The notes below the pieces were generated by a model, which saw only the letters and a program-made list of their open reading frames with translations, did not search any database and was not told the origin of the DNA. Source: Tahibacter harae (GTDB lineage: Bacteria > Pseudomonadota > Gammaproteobacteria > Xanthomonadales > Rhodanobacteraceae). Taken from it: a stretch of 63,833 nucleotides of DNA. Shown here in pieces: positions 23,688-32,111 of this stretch. Position numbers and translations under genes: made by a program. The DNA is taken from positions 1 through 63,833 of the forward strand of contig NZ_JANFQO010000029.1 of assembly GCF_024437735.1 (NCBI RefSeq), in the 5' to 3' direction. The stretch's first letter is position 1; every line of letters starts with the position of its first letter.

Positions 23688-26441
23688 ATGACCGACATCC
23701 TCGCCCTGATCGCTGCCATCTTCCTGCTGCTGCAACTGCAACAGCTGCGCGCCATGCTGTCCTTCGTCTTCGTGCCGCGGCCGGCGCGGGCGCTGGGCGC
23801 GGTGCGCGTGCCCGAGGCCCTGGCCGATCTGCATGAGGAAGCAGCACAGGAACTCCGTGCCCTGGGCTATACCGGGCCGCACTGGTTCCAGCTCGATGCG
23901 CCGGCCGACAGCGGCATGCCGGTGCTGCTGTGGGCGGCCTGGCGCAATGTGGACAGCGGCGACACGGTATGGCTGTCGCCGCCGCAGTCGGCGGTGCAGC
24001 CCAACCGGCTGAGCAGCTGGTTCGTGCGCCGCCTCGACGACGGCCGCCATTGCGTCAGCCAGCCCTTCGACCCGTATGCGGAAATCAGCGCGGACGGACA
24101 GGTGCTGGGCCAGACCATCGGCGGCGCCGACTTCGCTGCCCAGCAGCAGCTGCACGCCGCTTGGTGCGAACGCCAGGGCCGGGTCGATCTGGCCGGCACG
24201 GACGACGCGGCGCTGCACTGGCAGGCGAGCGAGCTGCATGCCGCGCGCATCGACTCGCTGCTGCGCCGCGGCAAGCTGTACCGCGACCGCCGCGGCCTGC
24301 TGCGTCCGAAACTGGCCTTCGCGCTGAAAATCCTGGGCGCCCTGCGCCGCGCGCCGAAAATCGCCAGCCGCGGCCCGGTGCCGCCGGCGCGCCTGGCCTG
24401 GCTGGCCGAGGTGCAGCAGCGCCTGACCCTGCGCCCCGTGCCGCGGCGCGTGCAGGCCGGCCTGTTCGCCCTCAGCGTCGCGCTGTTCCTGGCCGCCGGT
24501 GCCTGGCTGTGGGACGCGCGCGTTGCGCTGATCCTGTTCGTCGTCATCGCCATCCACGAACTGGGCCACTACCTGGCCATGCGCGCCTTCGGCTACCGCA
24601 ATGTGCAGATGCTGGCCCTGCCCCTGGTCGGCGGCGTGACCATAGGCCACGAAGCCAGGCCCGATGCGGCGCGTCGCGCCTGGATGAGCCTCATGGGGCC
24701 CCTGCCCGGCATCGTGATCGGCTGGCTGCTGCTGTGGCTGTCGCTGGACGGCCAGGGCCTGGGCGGCGTGCTGGGCTTTCTGGTCTCGCGCGAAGGTCTG
24801 CTGGCGCAGGCCGCGCTGGTCTTCCTGTTCCTCAATTACCTCAACGTGCTGCCGCTGCCGCCGCTGGACGGCGCCCATGTCGTGCAGGAACTGCTGCCGG
24901 CCGGCGCGCCGCGGCTGAGCGCCGTGTTCCTGGTCGTGGCCTGTGTGGTCGGGGGCGGGCTGGCGATCTGGGCCGGTTTCTACCTGCTGGCCGTGCTGGC
25001 AGCCCTGCAGCTGCCGCTGGCGCGCTCGCGCTGGAGCCTGGGCGAGGTGCTCACGCGCCTGCGCAAGGATCCGCAATTGGCAAAGCAGAAACTGCCGGCG
25101 CTGCGCCGGCAGCGCATATTCGAGGTGTTCGACGCCGTGCAGGGCCCCACCGCGCTGGCCGCGCCGCGGCTGGCCCTGGGCGCCGAGGCCGAGCGCAACC
25201 TGGCCGTACGGCCGATGCGGCCGTTGCAGCGGCTGGCGGTGGGGCTGGTCTACAGCGTGTTGCTGGCCGGGCCGGTGGTGGTGGCGGTGATCGGTGTCGC
25301 CATGCTGCAGGACCGTGCCGGAGCTTCCGCCGACACGGCGCACTATCAGGCGCAGGCCGCGGAATGGAAACAGCGTGCGAGCCAGCAGGAACTGGCCGTG
25401 CTGCTGACAGACCTGCGCGACCATCGCCAGGCATTGCAGGAACAGCCGGACGTGCGGCAAATGGCACCCGCCGATGCCGCCGCGCTGGCGGCTGCGGGAA
25501 CCCGGCTGGGCCGCGAACTGCCTGCGGAGGTACGGCAGGTGTATACACTGCCCGGCGCCATGGCAGCGCTCGATCTGTTGCCGCCGGATCAGCTGGACCG
25601 GGCCAGTGCCGCGGGCGACCTGGATCTGGACGGATGGGCGTACGAAGGCCGCATTGGCTTCCATGCACCAGAACTGCCCGATGTCGAAATTAACCTCACC
25701 CCGACGCAGCTGCGTGGCCTGCTGTTGCTCAGCCACGCCAGCGGATACGGCCAGGCCTTGCTCTACGACGATGCAACGCCGCCGCTGCATGCGGACTTGC
25801 GTGTCTACCTGCTGGATTCGGAGGGAAGCAGCGTGGCGTTTGGCAATCTGCGCCAGTACGTTGAACTGCAATGGATGGACTACGGCCAGAGCAGGCAATA
25901 CCGGCAGAGCTACGACAAGAGCCTCGCGCGCGAGCGTGCCAGGTTGGCCAATGCGAGCCTGGAAGAACTACTCGCTGCTGCCGAGCGGCCCAGCTGGTTG
26001 CAGCGCCAGCTGACACCGCAACTGGCTTGGCCGGGACCGGCGGACCCGGCTCACATCGCCGCCGCCAGCCAGCGCCTGGGACACGAGATCCCACCCGACC
26101 TGCAGGCACTCTACGCCCGCCACGACGGTTTTCCGCCGCTGCGCCTGCTGCCGCTGCAACGCTGGCAGCCGACCGCCCAGCTCGATGCGCAGACACAGCA
26201 GCTGCTGCGCACGCGCCAGTCCGGCGTAGACGGCTTTCCCGACCTGACAGCCTGCATCATGATCGGCGGCATCGTGGTGGAAGCCGTGCTGTATCAGCCG
26301 ACGGTATTCTGGTGCCCGGACAACCCGGCCGACAGTCGCCTGACCGGTACCGGCGAGCCATACCGCGCTGCGCGGGTGGAGGATCTGTTGCGCGAAACGA
26401 TTGCGCGGCAGCGGGCGAAGAGCAACGGAATGGCTCTGTGA
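23688..26441 (+). CDS. M50 site-2-type membrane metalloprotease with SMI1/KNR4-like C-terminal domains
   Basis: The 917-residue protein has an N-terminal membrane anchor (ILALIAAIFLLLQL), a cytosolic stretch, then several membrane segments with zinc motif H290-E-L-G-H294 (AIHELGHYLAM) and the second M50 motif YLNVLPLPPLDGAH, whose Asp is the third zinc ligand. After a further membrane segment (LLAGPVVVAVIGVAML) come two tail units that resemble SMI1/KNR4 (SUKH) domains: TRLGRELPAEVRQVYTL and SQRLGHEIPPDLQALYARHD. M50 proteases cut substrates within the membrane. SUKH domains are common in toxin-immunity proteins. The fusion is unusual to me. Confidence 0.75.
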   Translation: MTDILALIAAIFLLLQLQQLRAMLSFVFVPRPARALGAVRVPEALADLHEEAAQELRALGYTGPHWFQLDAPADSGMPVLLWAAWRNVDSGDTVWLSPPQSAVQPNRLSSWFVRRLDDGRHCVSQPFDPYAEISADGQVLGQTIGGADFAAQQQLHAAWCERQGRVDLAGTDDAALHWQASELHAARIDSLLRRGKLYRDRRGLLRPKLAFALKILGALRRAPKIASRGPVPPARLAWLAEVQQRLTLRPVPRRVQAGLFALSVALFLAAGAWLWDARVALILFVVIAIHELGHYLAMRAFGYRNVQMLALPLVGGVTIGHEARPDAARRAWMSLMGPLPGIVIGWLLLWLSLDGQGLGGVLGFLVSREGLLAQAALVFLFLNYLNVLPLPPLDGAHVVQELLPAGAPRLSAVFLVVACVVGGGLAIWAGFYLLAVLAALQLPLARSRWSLGEVLTRLRKDPQLAKQKLPALRRQRIFEVFDAVQGPTALAAPRLALGAEAERNLAVRPMRPLQRLAVGLVYSVLLAGPVVVAVIGVAMLQDRAGASADTAHYQAQAAEWKQRASQQELAVLLTDLRDHRQALQEQPDVRQMAPADAAALAAAGTRLGRELPAEVRQVYTLPGAMAALDLLPPDQLDRASAAGDLDLDGWAYEGRIGFHAPELPDVEINLTPTQLRGLLLLSHASGYGQALLYDDATPPLHADLRVYLLDSEGSSVAFGNLRQYVELQWMDYGQSRQYRQSYDKSLARERARLANASLEELLAAAERPSWLQRQLTPQLAWPGPADPAHIAAASQRLGHEIPPDLQALYARHDGFPPLRLLPLQRWQPTAQLDAQTQQLLRTRQSGVDGFPDLTACIMIGGIVVEAVLYQPTVFWCPDNPADSRLTGTGEPYRAARVEDLLRETIARQRAKSNGMAL

Positions 26442-26606
26442 TTCCACGGCACCGTATCTGCGGCGCCGCGTTGTGCGGACGCCGCGGTTGCGACCACGGC
26501 GTCCAGCGGTTGCGAAGCTGCAGCTGCGCCTCGATCTGTGTGGAGCACTGTCCCGCGGCGTTGCGGCTGCCGTTGCGGTAGAGCGCTGTGCCATCTGCCC
26601 TGCGGG

Positions 26607-27500
26607 TCAGGCCACATCCACCTGCCGCACCACCAGATTCGCCGTGGCCACGCCGTTCCAGGTGCCTTCGATCCAGGCCGTAGTGCCGTCGGCGGCGCGG
26701 ATCTTGGCGCGGTAGGGTACGTCCAGCGTGCTCTTGGTGATCTGGGCGATGAGCTGGATGTGCTTGCGCGGCGGTACTTCGACCGCGCTGGTGTGGCTGT
26801 AGCTCTGCTTGGTCGAGTTCTGCTCGCCGAATTTCCAGTCGTGGCTGGTGGAGGCTTCGATCTTGGTCGAGGCTTCGGTCTCTGCGACGATGGGGATGCC
26901 GGCCTTGAACTTCAGCGTGGCGCCCAGGGTGACCTCGAAGCCGTGTTCGTGGGAGAACGACGACTGGTTGGTGATTTCCTTGGATACGTTGAAGCTCGAC
27001 TTCAGCGGTATCGACGAGCCGCTGTTGTCGTAGTGCTGGGTCTCGATGATGTCGGGCGCGCTGTTGATGATGCGCGCATTGTCCAGGTTCCAGTAGAACT
27101 CCAGGATCGCGCCTATGGTGCGGCGCTTGTTCAGCCATTCCAGGCCGATGTTCACCAGCTGGGCGTTGCTGTAGCCCTGCAGCTTGCCGATCTCGATGTC
27201 GGCATGGCTGTTGTTCTCGATGATGAGGATATTGCGCTGGTCGTCCTGGCTCAGGCTCTGCAGCGCCTTGAGGTCGCGGATGCCGGCCCATTGCAGGAAG
27301 ATCACGATGGCCGCGGCACTGACCAGGCGATCGTTGTCCATGCCCTGGTAATGCCCGGCGGAATCGCGCGAGGCGTTTGCCAGGCAGACGATCAGCGTAT
27401 TGCGCTTGTCCTCGGTGGACATGTGGTTGAGGTCCGCTTCGTCGCGCCAGCCGCCGTCGCGCAATACGCCGCGCAGCGTCATGTCGATGCTGTAGCTCAT
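26607..27500 (-). CDS. Aerolysin-like pore-forming protein with N-terminal DQRN-type repeats
   Basis: The 297-residue product has no signal peptide. Residues 1-130 hold two related units: LNHMSTEDKRNTLIVCL...YQGMDNDRLVSAA and LQSLSQDDQRNILIIE...LQGYSNAQLVNIG. The rest is beta-rich and alternates Ser/Thr with charged residues (SSFNVSKEITNQSSFSHEHG, VAETEASTKIEASTSHDW, VPPRKHIQLIAQITKS). This is the amphipathic transmembrane-hairpin pattern of aerolysin/MTX2-type pore formers. Such proteins act as secreted or released toxins against other cells. The ATG at 27500 has a purine-rich GAAGAAA upstream. It stands alone on the minus strand. Confidence 0.65.
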   Translation of the reverse strand: MSYSIDMTLRGVLRDGGWRDEADLNHMSTEDKRNTLIVCLANASRDSAGHYQGMDNDRLVSAAAIVIFLQWAGIRDLKALQSLSQDDQRNILIIENNSHADIEIGKLQGYSNAQLVNIGLEWLNKRRTIGAILEFYWNLDNARIINSAPDIIETQHYDNSGSSIPLKSSFNVSKEITNQSSFSHEHGFEVTLGATLKFKAGIPIVAETEASTKIEASTSHDWKFGEQNSTKQSYSHTSAVEVPPRKHIQLIAQITKSTLDVPYRAKIRAADGTTAWIEGTWNGVATANLVVRQVDVA

Positions 27501-27699
27501 CGGTTTCTTCCTGTGCTCGGGTTTCCGCGCGCCGCCGTCCTGGTGCGCCGGAAGCGGTTGCCCGCAGGCCGGGCATGCCTGGCCGCGGAAAGGTTGTCCG
27601 CAGTCGTGACGGGCCATCCCGGCCCGCGGCGGCGCGGCCCTTTCCGCGCTGCCTGCCTGTTTCCGACACAAGCGGAAAAACGGGCTGCGGCCATCGCAC

Positions 27700-27729
27700 A
27701 AAAGAAAAAATCCGCGCCTGGGTGCGCGG
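27700..27729 (-). terminator. Rho-independent terminator
   Basis: On the minus strand CCGCGC pairs perfectly with GCGCGG (27729-27712) around a six-base loop and runs into ATTTTTTCTTTTG. It lies 200 bases upstream of the aerolysin-like start. It is a second terminator downstream of the amidohydrolase or ends an unseen short transcript. Confidence 0.65.
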
Positions 27730-27876
27730 CGGCGTTGTTGCAATGTTGCAAGTGCCGGGGCGGCGCGATGCGCTATGCGCTTGCTCTGCGCGGCTGGCCG
27801 TTCGTCCGCGGGCTTGTTGCCTCTGCGCACGGCTTTGCGCCTTCAGGATCGCGCCTGCGCCGGCCGTACAAAGCAA

Positions 27877-27901
27877 AACCCCGCGCACCGGGCGCGGGGT
27901 T
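27877..27901 (-). terminator. Rho-independent terminator of the amidohydrolase gene
   Basis: A 10-bp perfect stem (27892-27901 with 27877-27886) and a five-base loop are followed on the minus strand by TTGCTTTG. It lies about 65 bases past the stop of the gene at 27965-31246. Confidence 0.7.
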
Positions 27902-27964
27902 GGTGCCGCTCACCGTTGCCGGCTGCCGTCCGCCACCTGCGCGGCGGCGGCAGCCGTGGCCGGA

Positions 27965-30900
27965 TCAGTCGTGGTTATGCCCCGGCCCGGACTTCGGGCA
28001 GTGGCAGGGCACGGTCGGGCCGAACTCGGTGCCGAAGGTGCGGCCATCGCGGTGGTGCTGCCAGTAGAAGTTCGGCGCCGGGCGCTGCTTGCCGCCGACT
28101 TCGGCCATATCCGCGTCCACGTCGAACAGGCGGCCGTTGACCATCACGTAGCGCGTGTCGATGGTGGCGCGGATGTTCTCCAGCGGATTGGCGTTCAGCA
28201 CCACCAGGTCGGCGCGCTTGCCGGCTTCCAGCGAACCGATCTGCTTGGACAGGCCGAGCAGGTCGGCGCCGTCGATGGTCGCCGCGCGCAGGGCTTCGTA
28301 GTTGCTGAAACCGCCCTGGGTCAGGCTCCAGATTTCCCAGTTCGGCGACAGGCCCTGCAACTGGCCGTGGCCGCCGATCTGAATGCGGATGCCGTTGTCG
28401 CGCAGCTTCTTCGCGGCCTTGGCCACTTCGATGTGGTAGTAGTCCCAGTCCGGCGCGGTCTCGCGGCGGATGGAGCGTGCGTCCAGCGTTTCGCGCGGGA
28501 AGAAGCGGGCCAGCTTCTTGTCTTCCCAGACATTGTCGCGGGCATACCACCAGTATTCGCCGGACAGGCCGCCGTAGCTCACCACCAGGGTCGGCGTGTT
28601 GCGCACGTCGGTCTGCTTCCACAGGCTGATCACGTCGTTGTACAGCGGTGCGACCGGCACGTTGTGCTCGATGCTGGTGGCGCCGTCGAGGATCATCGGC
28701 AGGTTGAAATTGAAGGTGGAACCGCCTTCCTCGACCACCAGCATGCCCAGCTCGCGCGCGGCCTGGTTGATCTGCTGGTGCTGTTCGCGGCGCGGCTGGT
28801 TGTAGCTCTTCACGCTGAAGGCGCCGTTGGCCTTCATGCGCTTGAGGTGCGCGCGGGCATCGTCCAGCGAATTCACCACGGCTTTGAAATCGCCGTCGGC
28901 GCCGTAGAGGATGGTGCCGGTGGACAGCACGCGCGGGCCGACCATGTCGCCGGCCTTGACCAGCTCGGCCTGCGAGAACACGGTCTCGGTCGTGGCCGAC
29001 GGATCGTGCATGGTGGTGACGCCGAACGCCAGGTTGGTGTAGTAGGCCCAGTTCTGCTGCGGCACTACGCCGGTGCTGAAATGGCTGGCATGGGCGTGCA
29101 CGTCGATATAGCCCGGCACGATGGTCTTGCCGCTGGCATCCACGGTGCGCGCGCCGGCCGGCACGCTGACGTTCTTGCCCACGGCCTTGATCGTGTCGCC
29201 CTCGACCAGCACCGTGCCGCCTTCGATCACTTCCTCGCCCTTCATCGTGACGATGCGCGCATTGGTGAAGGCGACGACATCAGTGGACTTGTCCACGGCG
29301 GTGCGCAGGCCCAGCTCTATGCCCTTGGCCGCGGCGGGCTTGGGCAGTTCGGCCGGCGCGCCCGGCACGAAGGCGAAGGCGTCCTTCAGATCGCGGGTGA
29401 AGTATTCATTGCCGACCATCCAGTGCAGGGTCGAGCTGCCGTTGCCCCAGTGCAGGTAGGAGCCGACGTAGTCGGAAACGCGGCTGACCGGAATCGCCGT
29501 GGTGTCCTTGCTCAGCTCTATCGCCTTGCCGGTCTGCGGCAGTGGCGCGACATAGGCGTTGAACAGTTCGGTGAAGGCGACCCAGCGCCCGTCCGGACTG
29601 ATACTGACGAAATCGGTGTACTTCAGGTCGAACACGTCGCGCGGCTCTTCGCCGTTGACGCCGACGCTCTGCAGCTTCTTCTTGAGGCCGCCGCCGGTGA
29701 GGAAGAACACGCGCTTGCCGTCGGCGCTGAACTGCGGCTCGGCGCCATCGCGGGAAATGCGCTTCGGCACGCCGCCGCTGGTGGCCATCACATAGACGCC
29801 GGTCTCGCCGGTGTTGAGCGAGCCGGTGAGCGAGGAACCGCTCTGCTTGGACCAGACCACCTGGCGGCCGTCCGGCGAATAGCGCGGCGAATAGTAGAAG
29901 CCCGGCGTAGTGCTCAGGGTGCGCTCGGTATTGCCGGCGAGATCGCGCTCGACAATGGCGCCCTGCTTCTCGTCCGACCACGTGGTATAGACCAGCTTGC
30001 GCCCATCGGCGCTGAAGCTGGGCTGGTATTCAAAGCTGCTGTTGTTGCTGCTCAGGCGCTGCGGCGTGCCGTTGGGCAGGCTGCGCGTCCACAGGTGGCC
30101 GACGGCGTGGAACACCACGGTCTTGCCGTCCGGGCTGGTGGCCACGTCGCGGATCATCTTGGGCGCGAAGCTGCCCGAGTCCAGCGACTGCTCGAAGCGC
30201 AGCGGCGCGGCCACGGTCTGTTCCACGTCGGCGCTGAACGCGATCGCATCCGGCTTGCCGCTGGCCGCGTCCACGCGCCACAGCTTGCCCTTGGCCCAGA
30301 TCACGATGTTCTTCGAATCCGGCGTCCAGGCGTAGTTGGCATACGGGCCGAAGATGGCCCAGGCTTCCTGCATGTCGTGGGAAAGGCCGTCCCACAGCGG
30401 CTTGACCTGGCCCGAGTCCAGATCCAGCACATGCAGCACGGTCTTCTCGCGCACGCGCTTGACGAAGGCCAGCGATTTGCCGTCCGGCGAAGGCTGGGGC
30501 CGCGCCGCGCCGCCGGGGGTGGAGACCAGATCGCTGACTTCGCCGCTTTCGCGATCCAGGCGGCGGATCGCGTAGATGGTGTCGTGGGCGTTCTTGTTGT
30601 ACTGGAAGAACGGGCCCTGGGTCACATCTTCGGAAAAGTATACGTAGCGGCCGTCCGGGCTGATCGCCGGTTCGCCCTGGTCCTGCTGGTCGTTCTTCTG
30701 CTTGGTCAGCTGCAGCCCGGCGCCGCCGGACTTGTGGTACAGCCACAGCTCGCCCGCGCCCAGCGAACGCTGGCCGGTGAAGTGCTTGCGGCCGATCAGG
30801 TATTCGCCGTCCGGCGTCCACACCGGGTTGTTCAGCAGACGGAAGTCTTCCTTGCTCACCTGCACCGGGTTGCTGCCGTCGGTGCGCACGCGCCAGAGGT

Positions 30901-31246
30901 TGTTGCCGCCGCCCCGGTCGGAGGTGAAGGCGATCTCGCGGCCGTCCGGCGAGAAGCGCGGCTGCACTTCCCAGGCCGGGCCGCTGGTGATGCGGCGGGC
31001 CTTGCCGCCTTCGATGGGCAGCAGGTACAGGTCGCCGAGCAGGCTGAAGACGATCTGCTTGCCGTCGCGGCTCACGTCCAGGTCCATCCAGGTGCCTTCA
31101 TCGGTGCTGAACTTCACCGACTTGGTCTGGCCGTGGGGCGCATTCACGTCCCACTTGTCGGCCTTCTTGTCGTCTTTCTTGTCCGCGGCGAAGCCGGGCA
31201 GAGCGAGCAGCAGGCCCAGGGCGAGGGCCAGAGGGTGGCGCAGCAT
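27965..31246 (-). CDS. Secreted amidohydrolase fused to a TolB-like beta-propeller
   Basis: The 1093-residue product has a signal peptide (MLRHPLALALGLLLALPGFA), then PD40/TolB-type propeller blades to about residue 600 (VQPRFSPDGREIAFTSDRGG, PRYSPDGRQVVWSK, SISPDGRWVAFTE), then an amidohydrolase domain with metal motif IDVHAHASH and later SIEHNVPVAP, IQIGGHGQL and LGSLEAGKRADLVVLNANP. It would hydrolyse an amide or peptide-like substrate in the periplasm or outside the cell. The ATG at 31246 has GGAG 7 bases upstream. The tail has a Cys/His-rich end (CHCPKSGPGHNHD) that could bind metal. Confidence 0.9.
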   Translation of the reverse strand: MLRHPLALALGLLLALPGFAADKKDDKKADKWDVNAPHGQTKSVKFSTDEGTWMDLDVSRDGKQIVFSLLGDLYLLPIEGGKARRITSGPAWEVQPRFSPDGREIAFTSDRGGGNNLWRVRTDGSNPVQVSKEDFRLLNNPVWTPDGEYLIGRKHFTGQRSLGAGELWLYHKSGGAGLQLTKQKNDQQDQGEPAISPDGRYVYFSEDVTQGPFFQYNKNAHDTIYAIRRLDRESGEVSDLVSTPGGAARPQPSPDGKSLAFVKRVREKTVLHVLDLDSGQVKPLWDGLSHDMQEAWAIFGPYANYAWTPDSKNIVIWAKGKLWRVDAASGKPDAIAFSADVEQTVAAPLRFEQSLDSGSFAPKMIRDVATSPDGKTVVFHAVGHLWTRSLPNGTPQRLSSNNSSFEYQPSFSADGRKLVYTTWSDEKQGAIVERDLAGNTERTLSTTPGFYYSPRYSPDGRQVVWSKQSGSSLTGSLNTGETGVYVMATSGGVPKRISRDGAEPQFSADGKRVFFLTGGGLKKKLQSVGVNGEEPRDVFDLKYTDFVSISPDGRWVAFTELFNAYVAPLPQTGKAIELSKDTTAIPVSRVSDYVGSYLHWGNGSSTLHWMVGNEYFTRDLKDAFAFVPGAPAELPKPAAAKGIELGLRTAVDKSTDVVAFTNARIVTMKGEEVIEGGTVLVEGDTIKAVGKNVSVPAGARTVDASGKTIVPGYIDVHAHASHFSTGVVPQQNWAYYTNLAFGVTTMHDPSATTETVFSQAELVKAGDMVGPRVLSTGTILYGADGDFKAVVNSLDDARAHLKRMKANGAFSVKSYNQPRREQHQQINQAARELGMLVVEEGGSTFNFNLPMILDGATSIEHNVPVAPLYNDVISLWKQTDVRNTPTLVVSYGGLSGEYWWYARDNVWEDKKLARFFPRETLDARSIRRETAPDWDYYHIEVAKAAKKLRDNGIRIQIGGHGQLQGLSPNWEIWSLTQGGFSNYEALRAATIDGADLLGLSKQIGSLEAGKRADLVVLNANPLENIRATIDTRYVMVNGRLFDVDADMAEVGGKQRPAPNFYWQHHRDGRTFGTEFGPTVPCHCPKSGPGHNHD

Positions 31247-31465
31247 CAGGTGTCTCCCCATGTGGTAAGAGCCCAATCCTAGGCCAGCCCGGCCGCGCAT
31301 ACCCGGGAAGAAAGTCCCGGTACGCCCAAGGTCGGGGGGCGGCACCGTCCCCGGACCGCCTGAGGGCAATCCCGGCAAACTGCCACGCCGCCATAACACC
31401 TGCCCGCGCTAGACTGGCGCAACGGCGGGGCGCAAGGCCCCGCGCCATTGCCAAAGGAGCACCAG

Positions 31466-31816
31466 ATGGCTGCGACGCAGCGCTATTTCCTCAGCATCGG
31501 CGATCTTTCCCAGGCCCGCGGCGAGTATGCCCAGCTGTCCTTCGACGGCGTCAGCCCCGACAGCTTCGCCAGCACCCTGCAGTCGGCCCTGCGCGAACCC
31601 GCGCTGTGGCAGCGCTGGAAAGCCCTGCAGCCCGACCCCGACGCGGTGGACCCGCACCTCGGCGCCAGCGACGCCAGCGCCCGCGTCACCGCGGAGCAGT
31701 CCGACCTGCATACCGAAGTCGAGGTAGTGACCAGCCTGCCGCATGCCGTGGTCAAGCATCGCCTGAACCTGCTGGCGGGGCGCGTGTGGAAGCTGCATGA
31801 CGTGCAGCCGGCGTAG
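31466..31816 (+). CDS. Small conserved-looking protein of unknown function
   Basis: The 116-residue protein starts at an ATG with AAAGGAG 7 bases upstream, and codon use fits the host. It opens with QRYFLSIGDLSQARGEYAQL and contains LREPALWQRWKAL and a C-terminal EVEVVTSLPHAVVKHRLNLL. There is no signal peptide, membrane segment or motif I recognise. It stands alone, divergent from the amidohydrolase gene. Confidence 0.7.
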   Translation: MAATQRYFLSIGDLSQARGEYAQLSFDGVSPDSFASTLQSALREPALWQRWKALQPDPDAVDPHLGASDASARVTAEQSDLHTEVEVVTSLPHAVVKHRLNLLAGRVWKLHDVQPA

Positions 31817-32111
31817 CAGCCGGGCGTGATCTGTTTGCGATTGCGTTCGGGATAGCGGCGGGATCGGTCAAGAAAGGGCGGCGCGCAACGTTTGCGTGGC
31901 TGCTGCTTGAGTGCGCGTAATCGGGCAGAAACGGCCGTATATGGCGCTCTTTCCTGCGAAAATGGCCGTCGCTTCGCAAGGCCCGCGTCAATGATTGATC
32001 CTGCCCTGAGCGGACTCCCGTTCGGCGAAGCCGTCCGCAAGCGCTCCGGCATGTTTGCCGCGGCGGCGCCTGCCCGCGCCGGCGGCGATACGAATGCCGT
32101 GTCGGGTCGGC

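Larger units (their letters stand above)
27501..27964. other. Gene-free stretch with two minus-strand terminators
   Basis: No gene is supported between the aerolysin-like gene and the amidohydrolase. It contains two rho-independent terminators on the minus strand (27877-27901 and 27700-27729). The 147 bases between them have no obvious ORF, so a small RNA is possible. Confidence 0.4.

Noticed and set aside
27575-31282. A 1235-codon open frame antisense to the amidohydrolase
   Set aside because: High GC keeps antisense frames open; the sense frame carries clear propeller and amidohydrolase motifs.
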